Assembly (NCBI GenBank): GCA_003851245.1
Contig: BHEP01000021.1
Location: 1-42,003, forward strand
DNA length: 42,003 bases
Direction of reading: 5' to 3'
Source: Bacteroidales bacterium
GTDB lineage: Bacteria > Bacteroidota > Bacteroidia > Bacteroidales > Azobacteroidaceae
Shown here in pieces: positions 33,301 to 40,817 of the stretch (position 1 is the stretch's first letter; each line of letters starts with the position of its first letter). The notes beneath the pieces were generated by a model. It did no database searches, was not told the origin of the DNA, and saw only the letters and a program-made list of their open reading frames with translations. A program made the translations under genes and the position numbers.

Positions 33301-33663
33301 AACAGATGGACTTTGCCTGGGGATGAGGCTATTACCAACATTCCGGTAATACCATCCTTGTCTCAAAGCAGGCTTATTTCGGGATTGAATGTGGCCTACA
33401 ATGCCTACAACTACTCTACCGAGAGGGTGGCTAAGGGCGATTACATTCGACTAAAAGAAATCTTTGTTACCTACAAGGTGCCTAGCAAGCTGGTGAGTCA
33501 TTTCCATCTCAGCCGTTTGGATCTAAAATTTGCAGCTACCAACATTGGTTTGTTGTATTCTGATAAGAAACTTAACGGACAAGATCCAGAGTTCTTGCGT
33601 TCGGGAGGGGTTTCTATGCCCAATCCACGTCAATTTACATTAAGCCTGAAAGTAGGACTCTAA
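30367..33663 (+). CDS. SusC/RagA-family TonB-dependent outer-membrane transporter
   Basis: 1098 residues. Signal peptide about 1-21 (MKRKFTAILMFLVFCSGLIF). Carboxypeptidase-regulatory-like domain about 24-105 (DPIIGASVSVKGTTIGTVTDFDG), TonB-box-like GEVVVTGYQKI, plug domain with RMLQGRVAGVSVQNVSG, SPLWVVDGV and LKDASASALYGARAMNGV, then the barrel. It has no STN domain and no sigma/FecR pair, unlike the first SusC in this window, so it is regulated differently. It heads the five-gene cassette with SusD, an HExxH lipoprotein, DUF4302 and a T9SS protein. The imported substrate is unknown; peptide or protein fragments are as plausible as glycans given the metallohydrolase. Confidence 0.95.
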   Translation: MKRKFTAILMFLVFCSGLIFAQNRNVRGNVISTEDGDPIIGASVSVKGTTIGTVTDFDGNFNLSVPDGTKKITFTYVGMSAQEVNVQSVMAIRMDSDAKILGEVVVTGYQKIDRRLFTGSAEKLSANDAKLDGVPDISRMLQGRVAGVSVQNVSGTFGAAPKLKVRGASSIYGNQSPLWVVDGVILEDIVEVSADQLSSGDPTTLISSAVAGLNADDIEDFQILKDASASALYGARAMNGVIVITTKKGKAGSTSVSYNGEFTTRLKPSYRDYNILNSQDQMGVYQEMQSKGWLNYSDAVSRSNSGLYGYMYSLRDVMAGQGVDLANFEYNTLREAEFRNTDWFNELFRSSIVQNHSLSMTSGSEKNRNYSSLSVYNDPGWTQADKVERFTGNFNSTTDISNTLTSVFSANGSIRKQRAPGSQNRRNDVVTGSVNRDFDINPYSYALKTARTADPRAYYRMNYAPFNEIQELENNYLDISMIDLKFQIDLSWKPIKGLEFGALGAYRYVKSTTETKIGDYSNMAMAYRADETSTIAKDNKFLYINPDDPGSLPAVVLPVGGFYNREDFDMTSYYTRGSVNFNKTFDETHLTNIFVGAEAKSTERAKSSSSGFGYQWSQGGVPFTDYRILKKMLEGSFDLFEFKEYTDRSAAAFATGSYSYLGKYTVNAAVRVDGTNQLGMGAKDKWLPTWNVSAAWNAKEETFLADNTTISQLQFRTTYGLNAKPVPSVANALLILRNDVTYRPSEDKESSTYISSLQNDELTWEKQYEFNIGFDLGLWRNRISISADAYTRDVFDNIASVKTSGLGGQFYKWANYADMRTSGFEFSLAGLVFDISGVKWNSNLTFAYFDNKITSLNTSPSVFDLVNSQGGPLLDRPARGLYSFQFAGLSRDGFPQVINEDGEVTIGNVYFQERTKMGHLVYEGPIDAPYQGGWSNNFTYGNWGLSTFLTYQFGNVVRLDPAFSSTFSDLDVMTKEFNNRWTLPGDEAITNIPVIPSLSQSRLISGLNVAYNAYNYSTERVAKGDYIRLKEIFVTYKVPSKLVSHFHLSRLDLKFAATNIGLLYSDKKLNGQDPEFLRSGGVSMPNPRQFTLSLKVGL

Positions 33664-33689
33664 ATACAAATAATAAAAGAAAATAAAAA

Positions 33690-35204
33690 ATGAAAAGTAA
33701 TATTTTATATCTAACAATATATTTAGCAAGTAGTTTGGGACTTCTCCTTTCTTCTTGTGGTGATTTCTTGGAGAAAGACCCCGATCAAAGGGCAAGACTA
33801 GATTCTCCAAAGTCGGTAAGCCTCTTGCTGGTGAGTGCCTACCCTTCTTATTCATCAGCGCAATTTGCCGAAGTGATGTCCGACAATGTTGCAGACAATA
33901 GAAACTGGTATGGAGGACAAGAGATACGGAGTGTAGACGAGGCCTTTTGGTGGAAAGACATATCTGATGAAAATCAAGATACACCCTCGGGCTTTTGGAG
34001 TGCTTGCTATGAAGCCATTGCAACAGCCAACCATGCCCTGGATTTTATAGACTCTCGCCCAGAAAATGAGAGAGCAAGCTACAATGCCCAATATGGAGAA
34101 GCTTTGCTGTGTAGGGCATATTCTCATTTTCGATTGATCACCCTATTTGCAAAGCCATACAATCCGGCAACTGCAAGCAGCGATTTGGGTATTCCGTATG
34201 TAACAAAGCCCGAAAAAGTCGTTTTTGGAGATTACCAAAGAGAATCAGTAGCCACGGTCTACGACTTGATGCAAAAAGACATAGAGCAGGGGATTCCATT
34301 ACTCGATGAGTCTAGCTATGTGGTACTAAAATACCATTTCAATACGATAGCTGCCAATGCCTTTGCTTCAAAATTTTACTTGTTCAAACAAGATTGGACA
34401 AAGGCAGTTGCCCACGCTTCAGAAGCATTGGGAACCAATCCTACATCCATATTACGTCCATCCAATGGAGCTAGGTATACGGGCCTTTCTACCGACGAGT
34501 TTGAACTGACTTATGCCAGTTCAAAAGAAGCATGCAATCTTTTGATGGTAGAAGCTTTATCTAATTGGAGCAGGTTTGCTAGTCATAGGTGGGTGCATAC
34601 CAAAAGCGTTAGCGACATAATTTATGGAGGTACAGCAACGGGAGGGTCTTATGCCCTGAAGCCCAACCTTACTTATCAGGGTTTTAACGATCTTTCTTTT
34701 ATGCCCAAATACTATGAGATGTTTAAGAAAGAGTCTTTGGGAGATAATACTGGTCATCCTTACATTGGAGATATGCTTCTTCTTGGCGAAGAGGTAATCT
34801 TGAATAGGGCAGAGGCGTATGCGATGCTAGGTCAATTGGATTTGGCAATCGCCGACTTAAACACTTTTTACAGCCAGAAAATAACAAACTATTCGGGAAG
34901 TAACATCCTCACGCAGGCAAAAATCAACTCCTATGTACCAGCTATTCCCGATGTTCTTTCGCCTTATGGATATGCACTCACTGGCGATGCCTTGAATATA
35001 GTAAAAGTTGTAGTAGATTCTCGCCGCAAAGAGTTTATTCATGAGGGGCATAGGTGGTATGATATCACTAGGTTCAATATTGAGATCACTCATATGACAT
35101 TTGACAAAAGAGAGAGTTCGGTATTGAAAAAAGACGATTTGCGCAGAGTTTTACAAATTCCTCAAACGGCTATTGTAACTGGATTAGAGCCCAACCCCAG
35201 ATAA
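33690..35204 (+). CDS. SusD/RagB-family lipoprotein
   Basis: 504 residues. The lipobox LLLSSC puts the lipid Cys at 23. SusD features are the N-terminal CGDFLEKDPDQRA, AYSHFRLITLFAKPYNP, LNRAEAYAMLGQLDLAIADL (TPR-like) and RRKEFIHEGHRWYDITRFN near the C-terminus. It is the surface substrate-binding partner of the SusC gene 26 bases upstream. It has diverged clearly from the SusD of the first locus. Confidence 0.94.
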   Translation: MKSNILYLTIYLASSLGLLLSSCGDFLEKDPDQRARLDSPKSVSLLLVSAYPSYSSAQFAEVMSDNVADNRNWYGGQEIRSVDEAFWWKDISDENQDTPSGFWSACYEAIATANHALDFIDSRPENERASYNAQYGEALLCRAYSHFRLITLFAKPYNPATASSDLGIPYVTKPEKVVFGDYQRESVATVYDLMQKDIEQGIPLLDESSYVVLKYHFNTIAANAFASKFYLFKQDWTKAVAHASEALGTNPTSILRPSNGARYTGLSTDEFELTYASSKEACNLLMVEALSNWSRFASHRWVHTKSVSDIIYGGTATGGSYALKPNLTYQGFNDLSFMPKYYEMFKKESLGDNTGHPYIGDMLLLGEEVILNRAEAYAMLGQLDLAIADLNTFYSQKITNYSGSNILTQAKINSYVPAIPDVLSPYGYALTGDALNIVKVVVDSRRKEFIHEGHRWYDITRFNIEITHMTFDKRESSVLKKDDLRRVLQIPQTAIVTGLEPNPR

Positions 35205-35223
35205 TAATTTAGACAAACAAGTA

Positions 35224-36222
35224 ATGAAAACAAAAATAATACGATATACATCAAAGCAAGTATCAAAAAAGGCTATGCTTTCTCTAGCTATTGCTCTTTC
35301 GAGCTTCGGCATTTTTTTGTCTTGCTCCGACGACAAGCTTAGCGACTCCATTCTAGTGAAGCCTGTGGAAGATAATTCAGCAACAGGCATTTATATTAAA
35401 AAGAATTTTACGGAGCCCTTTCAGATGGTGGTAGGCTACAAATGGAATTTTAGTGAAGCCGATATGTCAAAAGAACTTGTGCCCCCTCGCGAAGAGTTCG
35501 TTGTTCCAGTACTGGACATTATCACTCAATGCTGGATATCGCCATATCAGGTGGCCGATGCTTCAAGTAAGGGAAAGTTCAATTTTAAATACTATATCCC
35601 CAAGCAGTTGCAATTGATAGGAAGCCCCGCTGTAAACACCGACGGAACAATCACCTTGGGAACTGCCGAGGGAGGAAAAAAAATTGTGCTCTATTGGATC
35701 AATGAGTTTGACAAGTCGGATCCCGACAAGATGAATTGGTATTTTCATGTGATGCACCATGAATTTGCACATATATTGCATCAAAACAAAGAAATTCCCA
35801 TTGGATTTCAGAATATCTCTAAGGGAAAATATCTTTCTGCTTGGCAGACAGTTAGCACTAAAACAGCCAATGAGAAAGGCTTTATTACACCCTACTCCAT
35901 GTCGGACTACCACGAAGATTTTGTTGAAATAGTAGCCACCATGCTCACCAAAGACAAGGCAGCATGGGACAAGATATTAGCAGATTTTCCAGCATCAGGA
36001 AAGGAAGATTTATTGACGAAAACAAACTATATGATTAATTATTTTAAGGATACCTGGAATATAGACATCTATGATTTGCAGAAACTGATTGCCGACAAAA
36101 TTACAGAGATAAGCAATTCTAAGAGTGTAGTTGGCACAAAATTGACTCAAACGAATTTTTCTAAAGAAGAAGATGTGTTTAATAAAAGGCACGTTTGTAG
36201 CCGTTGTTTTCCCACTAAATAA
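35224..36222 (+). CDS. Import-associated zinc metallohydrolase lipoprotein (HExxH)
   Basis: 332 residues. The signal peptide ends in a lipobox GIFLSC (lipid Cys 34), so the protein is anchored in the outer membrane. The zinc motif HHEFAHILHQ is at 178-187 (H179, E180, H183), and the downstream acidic ligand candidates are E231/D232 in YHEDFVEIVATM. This fits the Bacteroidota family described as substrate import-associated zinc metallohydrolase lipoproteins (TIGR04549, from memory), always encoded with SusC/SusD pairs. Probably a peptidase acting on the captured substrate; the substrate is not known. The C-terminal tail has an unusual CSRC pair in its last ten residues. Confidence 0.88.
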   Translation: MKTKIIRYTSKQVSKKAMLSLAIALSSFGIFLSCSDDKLSDSILVKPVEDNSATGIYIKKNFTEPFQMVVGYKWNFSEADMSKELVPPREEFVVPVLDIITQCWISPYQVADASSKGKFNFKYYIPKQLQLIGSPAVNTDGTITLGTAEGGKKIVLYWINEFDKSDPDKMNWYFHVMHHEFAHILHQNKEIPIGFQNISKGKYLSAWQTVSTKTANEKGFITPYSMSDYHEDFVEIVATMLTKDKAAWDKILADFPASGKEDLLTKTNYMINYFKDTWNIDIYDLQKLIADKITEISNSKSVVGTKLTQTNFSKEEDVFNKRHVCSRCFPTK

Positions 36223-36241
36223 CAATCAATAAAGAAAGAAA

Positions 36242-37621
36242 ATGAAGAAAATAATTTACGTAAAATATGCTGTGTTGTCAATATTATTGGTCTCTCTTTT
36301 GCCTTCATGCACCAATGAGATTGATGATGCTTTTGACAAATCTTCTAGCGAACGCACAGCAGATGCCTTGTCGCATATCAGAGAAGTATTGATTGATGCA
36401 CCCATGGGTTGGGCGGTCAGCTATTATCCCGATGCAAGTGTATATGGTGGGTTCAACTACCTTATGCGTTTCAATGCCGATGGCAGCGTCGAGATGCAAG
36501 GCGACAAAGTAACAGAGGATAAATTATCCTTTGTTTTGAGCGAAGAGCCTTCCACGAGTCAGTATTCGGTAAAAGCCTCGCAAGGGCCTGTACTAAGCTT
36601 TGATACCTATTGTTTGGTTTCACAATTGGCAGACCCTACCTCACTTGCCAATTACTATGGACCTGGACTAAGAGGCGACAACGAGTTTGTGTGGCGACGC
36701 ACCTCAGTCAACAAAGATACCATTGTGTTTACTGGAGTAAGACGCGACCTAGATTCGGCGAAAGATCCGCTGGCTTCGTCCGAAATAGTTTTTATAAAAA
36801 ATGCAAGCAATTGGAATACTCATCTTGATGCCGTGCAAACACATAGAACTGCTTTTTCGCAAGGAAACTATCTTAATTATTTTAAGGAAGTAAGACTCAC
36901 CGATGGTTCTAGCATCGTGATGGCAGGATTTGATAATATAGAACGCTCTGTGTATGGCATAGATAAGAATGATGGTGGAGAGATAATATTTCAAGATCGC
37001 ACTGGTTTATCTATGACCGAAAAAGGTCTTTTATTCAAAAATGGGCTAAATATCGGAGGACACAAAGTAAAATCTTTCGATTACGACGGAGCGGTGTTTA
37101 GAATAGCAGATGCCGATGTGCAAGGACAGTTGAATGGAATCAGTCAGCCTTCTTTTGTGTTTGAAGGCACACAAAGTGCTGTCTTGATGCCCAACGTCTC
37201 CTATATTGTCAATAGATTTAGTCCGCAAATTAGGGTTCCCTTGCAAGCTGCTGTCAATAAATTGAATTACTTGGGCCTCGAATACTATGCTTTCGTGCTT
37301 ATTCCTAGTGGACCTTCGGGGCATACCTTAGCAATTCTTCACAGGGTAGGTGCAAATACTGTTGATATTGCAGCTCAGGTGACGTTTACCTATATAAAGA
37401 GTTCAGAGAGGAGCGACAAAATTAGGTTTACTCAGGGCCGTACTATCTCAGTGAGTGGCGCTTATGGACAAGTAGTAAACGCCGAAATGAGAGAAATAGC
37501 CAATGTCATTTCCGACACAAGAAATGGACAAGACTATATTATTATGCCCGACAAAGAACAGATCAATTACACTTTTGGATCTTGTAGTTCGTCAAATTAT
37601 TTTAGTGCAAATAAATGGTAG
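36242..37621 (+). CDS. DUF4302 family lipoprotein
   Basis: 459 residues. Lipobox SLLPSC (lipid Cys 23), so a predicted outer-membrane or surface lipoprotein. The N-terminal block ERTADALSHIREVLIDAPMG, followed by WAVSYYPD and FNYLMRFNADGSVEM, is the pattern I associate with DUF4302, a family found beside HExxH lipoproteins and SusCD pairs in Bacteroidota. No enzymatic motif is visible. It is likely an accessory binding protein of the cassette, lying 19 bases after the metallohydrolase. Confidence 0.82.
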   Translation: MKKIIYVKYAVLSILLVSLLPSCTNEIDDAFDKSSSERTADALSHIREVLIDAPMGWAVSYYPDASVYGGFNYLMRFNADGSVEMQGDKVTEDKLSFVLSEEPSTSQYSVKASQGPVLSFDTYCLVSQLADPTSLANYYGPGLRGDNEFVWRRTSVNKDTIVFTGVRRDLDSAKDPLASSEIVFIKNASNWNTHLDAVQTHRTAFSQGNYLNYFKEVRLTDGSSIVMAGFDNIERSVYGIDKNDGGEIIFQDRTGLSMTEKGLLFKNGLNIGGHKVKSFDYDGAVFRIADADVQGQLNGISQPSFVFEGTQSAVLMPNVSYIVNRFSPQIRVPLQAAVNKLNYLGLEYYAFVLIPSGPSGHTLAILHRVGANTVDIAAQVTFTYIKSSERSDKIRFTQGRTISVSGAYGQVVNAEMREIANVISDTRNGQDYIIMPDKEQINYTFGSCSSSNYFSANKW

Positions 37622-37661
37622 AAAGATTCATATAAATTAAGTTATTTAATAATAAACACTT

Positions 37662-40046
37662 ATGAGAAACATTAAACTTTATTTTTCCGCATTAATCACC
37701 TGTATGGTGATGGCTTCCACCACTTCTTCTCTGCAGGCTCAGAGAACCGAGCTAAAATCTACTTCTGACAATCAGAAAATAGATATTAGTTCAATGCAAA
37801 CTACGACCAATGGGCAAACCAATGGTATGCTGAAACAGCAAGTGTCGGTACAACCTTCGCAGATCCCTGCTCTTAACAGAACTCCTGCAAGCTTAAAGCC
37901 AGGACTAGCCACTGTACGCACCGAAAATGGGATGATGAGCAAGCAGCTCAATAGCCCTACAACAAAAATACCGTCGCAAATAAAAAATCAGGCGCCAGCA
38001 TTTAAAGCCGCTGGCGACACCACTTTTTTTGAAGGATTTGAAGCCTGGGAGGGAGCAGCAGGAGCTGACAGAACTTGGTTGCCAGCAGATTGGAGTCTCA
38101 TAAAAACCAACCCCTCTACAGAAATCGTAAAACATTGGCAAGTTTTTGGTGGGAATATTTTCTCGGCCCCTACCAGCTATAATAAGAACTCTTTCTATGT
38201 AGAGTTCGATGATTTCAATGAGTCGGACGAGTGGTTGATTACCCCTTCAATAAGCCCTAAAGCTGCTGACTATTTGAATTTTGAATTGTCGTATAATCCA
38301 TTTTTCATGTATGCTTATGACGATGACTTCGAACCATTGAAAGATCAAATTGCTGTCACCCTCAAAATAATGGCGTCGCAAGACGATGGAGCTACCTGGG
38401 TAGAGATTTTTGATGTTGCCAAAGATATTGATTATGGAGAATATACTTATGCAAATTTGTATTCGCCAATGATTAAATACTTGAGTGTAGATGTTTCTAA
38501 GTATGCTGGAAAGAACGTAAAATTTGCGTTTCGATATGTTGGTAAAGGTGGCGATTCTATGGGATTAGACAATGTCTTGATTGGCAAAGTAGAGCCTTTT
38601 GCTATGTATTTGAAGCCTCAGGGGACATATTATTTTGGAGTAGATGAAGATATGCTTTACATTCCAGGGTATGTGGTGCCAGCATTTAGAGATTTGTCTT
38701 TTAGAAATTTTTCGGAAGGAGCCATGTCGTACAAATGGAATCAAATAGACAATTCAACGGGAGCCGACCTTATGAATGGAGCTACAGTTGAGCACCCAAA
38801 GGTAAATTATTATATTAATAATGTTGGAGTCCTTGAAACACCAACATTGGAGGCTGCCTTGGGCAATGATACTTCAACTTACTTCTATGGAGCTGAGACC
38901 GAAAATGGCTTTGATGGCTTTGTTCAAGCTGGCGGACTATGGAATGTTATGAATTTAGACATGAATGACGGGATAGTATCGTATACCTTAGACGATGAAG
39001 GTGGCTTTGCATTTGGAACTTTTCACAATGTAGCTGGCAACTATAAAACAAGTGCTATAGCCAATTATTTTGACAAGCCCGCACAACAAAATATTCTTTT
39101 TTCGATGAATGTGTTTGCTCAAACATTTACGGCTCCTGCCGAAACCCAACTTACGATGGATATAATCAAAGTAGGTGCTGATGGTGTACTTGCCGGGATC
39201 TTGGCAACTTCAACAATCAAGGCGTCTGATGTGGTTCGCAAGGATGCAACACAGCCTTATATACTCTCTTTTGAGTTTTCTCGTAATTTAGACTCTTTGA
39301 TTATCATAGAAGATCGCATTCTCTGCAAATTGAGCGGATTTAATGTTCCTGGGGTTCGGTTTGGAGCCATCAGTTCTATTTATAGCAGCGACTACGAAAA
39401 CAATGCTTATGTGTACTTGCAAGACAATACATCGGGGAAGGAGGATTTATTGTCTAGTTCCGACTTTATTAGTGCCAACCTTTCACTCTTGTTTGTTCCT
39501 ATGGTAAGCATCACCGCATTGCACTCCGAAACCAAAGCTATTGTCTGCGATGTAGTAGGAGGAAAGACTGAGTTTATTATCAACACTACTTTTCAAAACT
39601 ATCTCGAGGGATTTGTAGAGGGAGCAGTAGACTGGATAGTATTTGATGGCGAGGTAAGTCATAATGCAGAGACTGGCGCAACAACAATTTTTATGGATTA
39701 TCAGGCATTGCCAGAGGGTATTGCAGGTCGCACAACGAACCTTGTATTTTCGGCTCCTGGTGCCCAAGATATAATAATTACAGTGACCCAAGGAAATATA
39801 ACTTCCATTGGCAAGGTAAACCTAGCTGCTCCTAAGGTGACCAAGGTGGCCAATGCTTTTGATATAGCCTATGATGCTTCAGCAATAAGCTCTGTAGAGG
39901 TGTACAATGCAACAGGACAAAGAGTAGCTTCCCACCTGCTTCCTCAAACAGGAACGTATGCTTTGGGCAGCAATTTGCCGAATGGTGTTTATATCTTTAA
40001 ATTTGCAGGCGACAAAGGCACTGTAAGTGTGAAGGTTGTGAAATAA
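37662..40046 (+). CDS. T9SS-secreted protein with anchor-J-like and BACON-like domains
   Basis: 794 residues. Signal peptide about 1-26. A Gln/Ser/Thr-rich low-complexity stretch (about 27-115) precedes an anchor-J/cleaved-adhesin-type domain at about 118-310 (TTFFEGFEAWEG ... DSMGLDNVLIG). The central beta-rich region is unassigned. A BACON/Ig-like segment lies at about 615-710 (GAVDWIVFDGEV ... DIIITVTQGN). The T9SS tail is at about 720-794 (SSVEVYNATGQRVASHLL ... LPNGVYIFKF). It is the last gene of the cassette and ends at a strong terminator. It probably sits on or leaves the cell surface and binds the cassette's substrate; the role is inferred. Confidence 0.82.
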   Translation: MRNIKLYFSALITCMVMASTTSSLQAQRTELKSTSDNQKIDISSMQTTTNGQTNGMLKQQVSVQPSQIPALNRTPASLKPGLATVRTENGMMSKQLNSPTTKIPSQIKNQAPAFKAAGDTTFFEGFEAWEGAAGADRTWLPADWSLIKTNPSTEIVKHWQVFGGNIFSAPTSYNKNSFYVEFDDFNESDEWLITPSISPKAADYLNFELSYNPFFMYAYDDDFEPLKDQIAVTLKIMASQDDGATWVEIFDVAKDIDYGEYTYANLYSPMIKYLSVDVSKYAGKNVKFAFRYVGKGGDSMGLDNVLIGKVEPFAMYLKPQGTYYFGVDEDMLYIPGYVVPAFRDLSFRNFSEGAMSYKWNQIDNSTGADLMNGATVEHPKVNYYINNVGVLETPTLEAALGNDTSTYFYGAETENGFDGFVQAGGLWNVMNLDMNDGIVSYTLDDEGGFAFGTFHNVAGNYKTSAIANYFDKPAQQNILFSMNVFAQTFTAPAETQLTMDIIKVGADGVLAGILATSTIKASDVVRKDATQPYILSFEFSRNLDSLIIIEDRILCKLSGFNVPGVRFGAISSIYSSDYENNAYVYLQDNTSGKEDLLSSSDFISANLSLLFVPMVSITALHSETKAIVCDVVGGKTEFIINTTFQNYLEGFVEGAVDWIVFDGEVSHNAETGATTIFMDYQALPEGIAGRTTNLVFSAPGAQDIIITVTQGNITSIGKVNLAAPKVTKVANAFDIAYDASAISSVEVYNATGQRVASHLLPQTGTYALGSNLPNGVYIFKFAGDKGTVSVKVVK

Positions 40047-40070
40047 GCTAAGGCGATTTTATACGACAAA

Positions 40071-40108
40071 AAAAAGAGGCTAGTCTTATCAAGACTGGCC
40101 TCTTTTTG
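40071..40108 (+). terminator. Intrinsic terminator of the second SusC cassette
   Basis: AAAAAGAGGCTAGTCTT at 40071-40087 pairs with AAGACTGGCCTCTTTTT (one G-U pair), loop 3, ending in Ts. It starts 24 bases after the last gene's stop. Confidence 0.88.
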
Positions 40109-40214
40109 TCAATCCTGTGCGCATTTAGAAGTGATGTGTTTTTAAGCAAATCTAAATTCCACTATTTGCAATTAGTCTAAATATGAAAAATATATTACAA
40201 AAAATGGCTAATTA

Positions 40215-40244
40215 TTTGTTATATCCATTTTTTTTTTACATTTG
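40215..40244 (+). promoter_or_regulatory. Full -33/-7 promoter (TTTG-N18-TACATTTG) for the GG-leader peptide
   Basis: TTTG at 40215-40218 and TACATTTG at 40237-40244, with 18 bases between them, give the complete Bacteroidota promoter, the best match in the window. The inferred start near 40248 leaves an untranslated leader of about 135 bases before the ATG at 40384. Apart from this and the terminator, the 337-base gap 40047-40383 shows no gene. Confidence 0.7.
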
Positions 40245-40383
40245 AGTCGAACAAAAATGATAAAATAGTTTGGCCAGCTAAAAAGCCTCCTTGCAAGAGC
40301 AGTCACTTGTAAAAAAAGATCTAAGCGGAATGCCGAAAAGCCTAATAAATAAAAAGAGTAGGCAAAATTAAAAAAATATTGTG

Positions 40384-40566
40384 ATGAAAAAGAAAGATTT
40401 ATTTTCAAAATTAAACAAGGAAGATTTGTTTACGAAACTTACAAAGTCCGAGTTAGAAAACTTTAAAGGAGGTCAGAAAGTATATTATCCCCAATTGCCG
40501 GGACCTATTTTCATAGGTAGCCCTCCTCCAATGACTGTTGGGGTAGGTGTTGGTGTTAAATTTTGA
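40384..40566 (+). CDS. Small double-glycine leader peptide, putative RiPP/bacteriocin precursor
   Basis: 60 residues. The N-terminal 30 form a charged helical leader (KKDLFSKLNKEDLFTKL, then TKSELENFKGG) ending in Gly-Gly at 29-30, the cleavage site used by C39-peptidase exporters. LTKSELENFKGG fits the GG-leader natural-product precursors known in Bacteroidota. The 30-residue core, starting QKVYYPQLPGPIFIGSPPP, is rich in Pro, Gly and Val, lacks Cys, Ser-rich or Thr-rich stretches, and ends in alternating Val-Gly then KF. I chose ATG 40384 over the GTG at 40381. A radical-SAM-like fragment follows 89 bases downstream. No exporter lies in the window. The precursor role is inferred. Confidence 0.72.
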   Translation: MKKKDLFSKLNKEDLFTKLTKSELENFKGGQKVYYPQLPGPIFIGSPPPMTVGVGVGVKF

Positions 40567-40588
40567 TTATTACAGGCATCACGCACAG

Positions 40589-40605
40589 ATTTTAGCCGCT
40601 AAAAT
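40589..40605 (+). promoter_or_regulatory. Small hairpin between the peptide and the radical-SAM-like gene
   Basis: ATTTTAG at 40589-40595 pairs perfectly with CTAAAAT at 40599-40605 around CCG, with possible outer pairing of CGCACA and TGTGTG. There is no U tract, so it may be a processing or attenuation site that sets the precursor-to-enzyme ratio, rather than a full terminator. Confidence 0.35.
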
Positions 40606-40655
40606 ATGAGGTTTAATTTGTGTGTGCTAGTTTAATTACTTACTAAATATTTCCA

Positions 40656-40766
40656 ATGAAAATTCTTTTAAATTGGCTTCCTCCTGCATTATCTCATCGA
40701 CCCTCACTAGCGATGTCAATTCTTCAAAGTTTCTTACAGGAATCTGGATTTGAAGTATTGTTTTAG
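40656..40766 (+). pseudogene. N-terminal fragment of a B12-binding radical SAM-like protein, cut by the IS element
   Basis: The ATG at 40656 opens a 36-codon frame reading MKILLNWLPPALSHRPSLAM, then SILQSFLQESGFEV, before a stop at 40764. A start of 'MKILL...PP...RPSLA...L...L.E.GFEV' is the classic opening of cobalamin-binding radical SAM enzymes, including RiPP maturases. Homology-like sequence ends at the point (about 40758) where the IS element begins, and the last two codons and the stop come from the IS end. The rest of the gene should lie beyond the right side of the element, outside the window. The family call rests on about 34 residues. Confidence 0.6.
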
Positions 40767-40805
40767 CCCCTTAAATAATCGGACAAGATTATCAATTAAA
40801 ATGTG

Positions 40806-40813
40806 TAATTTTG
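40806..40813 (+). promoter_or_regulatory. -7 promoter box (TAATTTTG) abutting the IS OrfA start
   Basis: An exact TAnnTTTG match ending 4 bases before the OrfA ATG, so the transposase message would be leaderless or nearly so. Confidence 0.5.
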
Positions 40814-40817
40814 TATT

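Noticed and set aside
40384..40566. Small peptide as a toxin of a toxin-antitoxin pair
   Set aside because: The GG leader pattern and absence of a partner gene fit a precursor peptide better.
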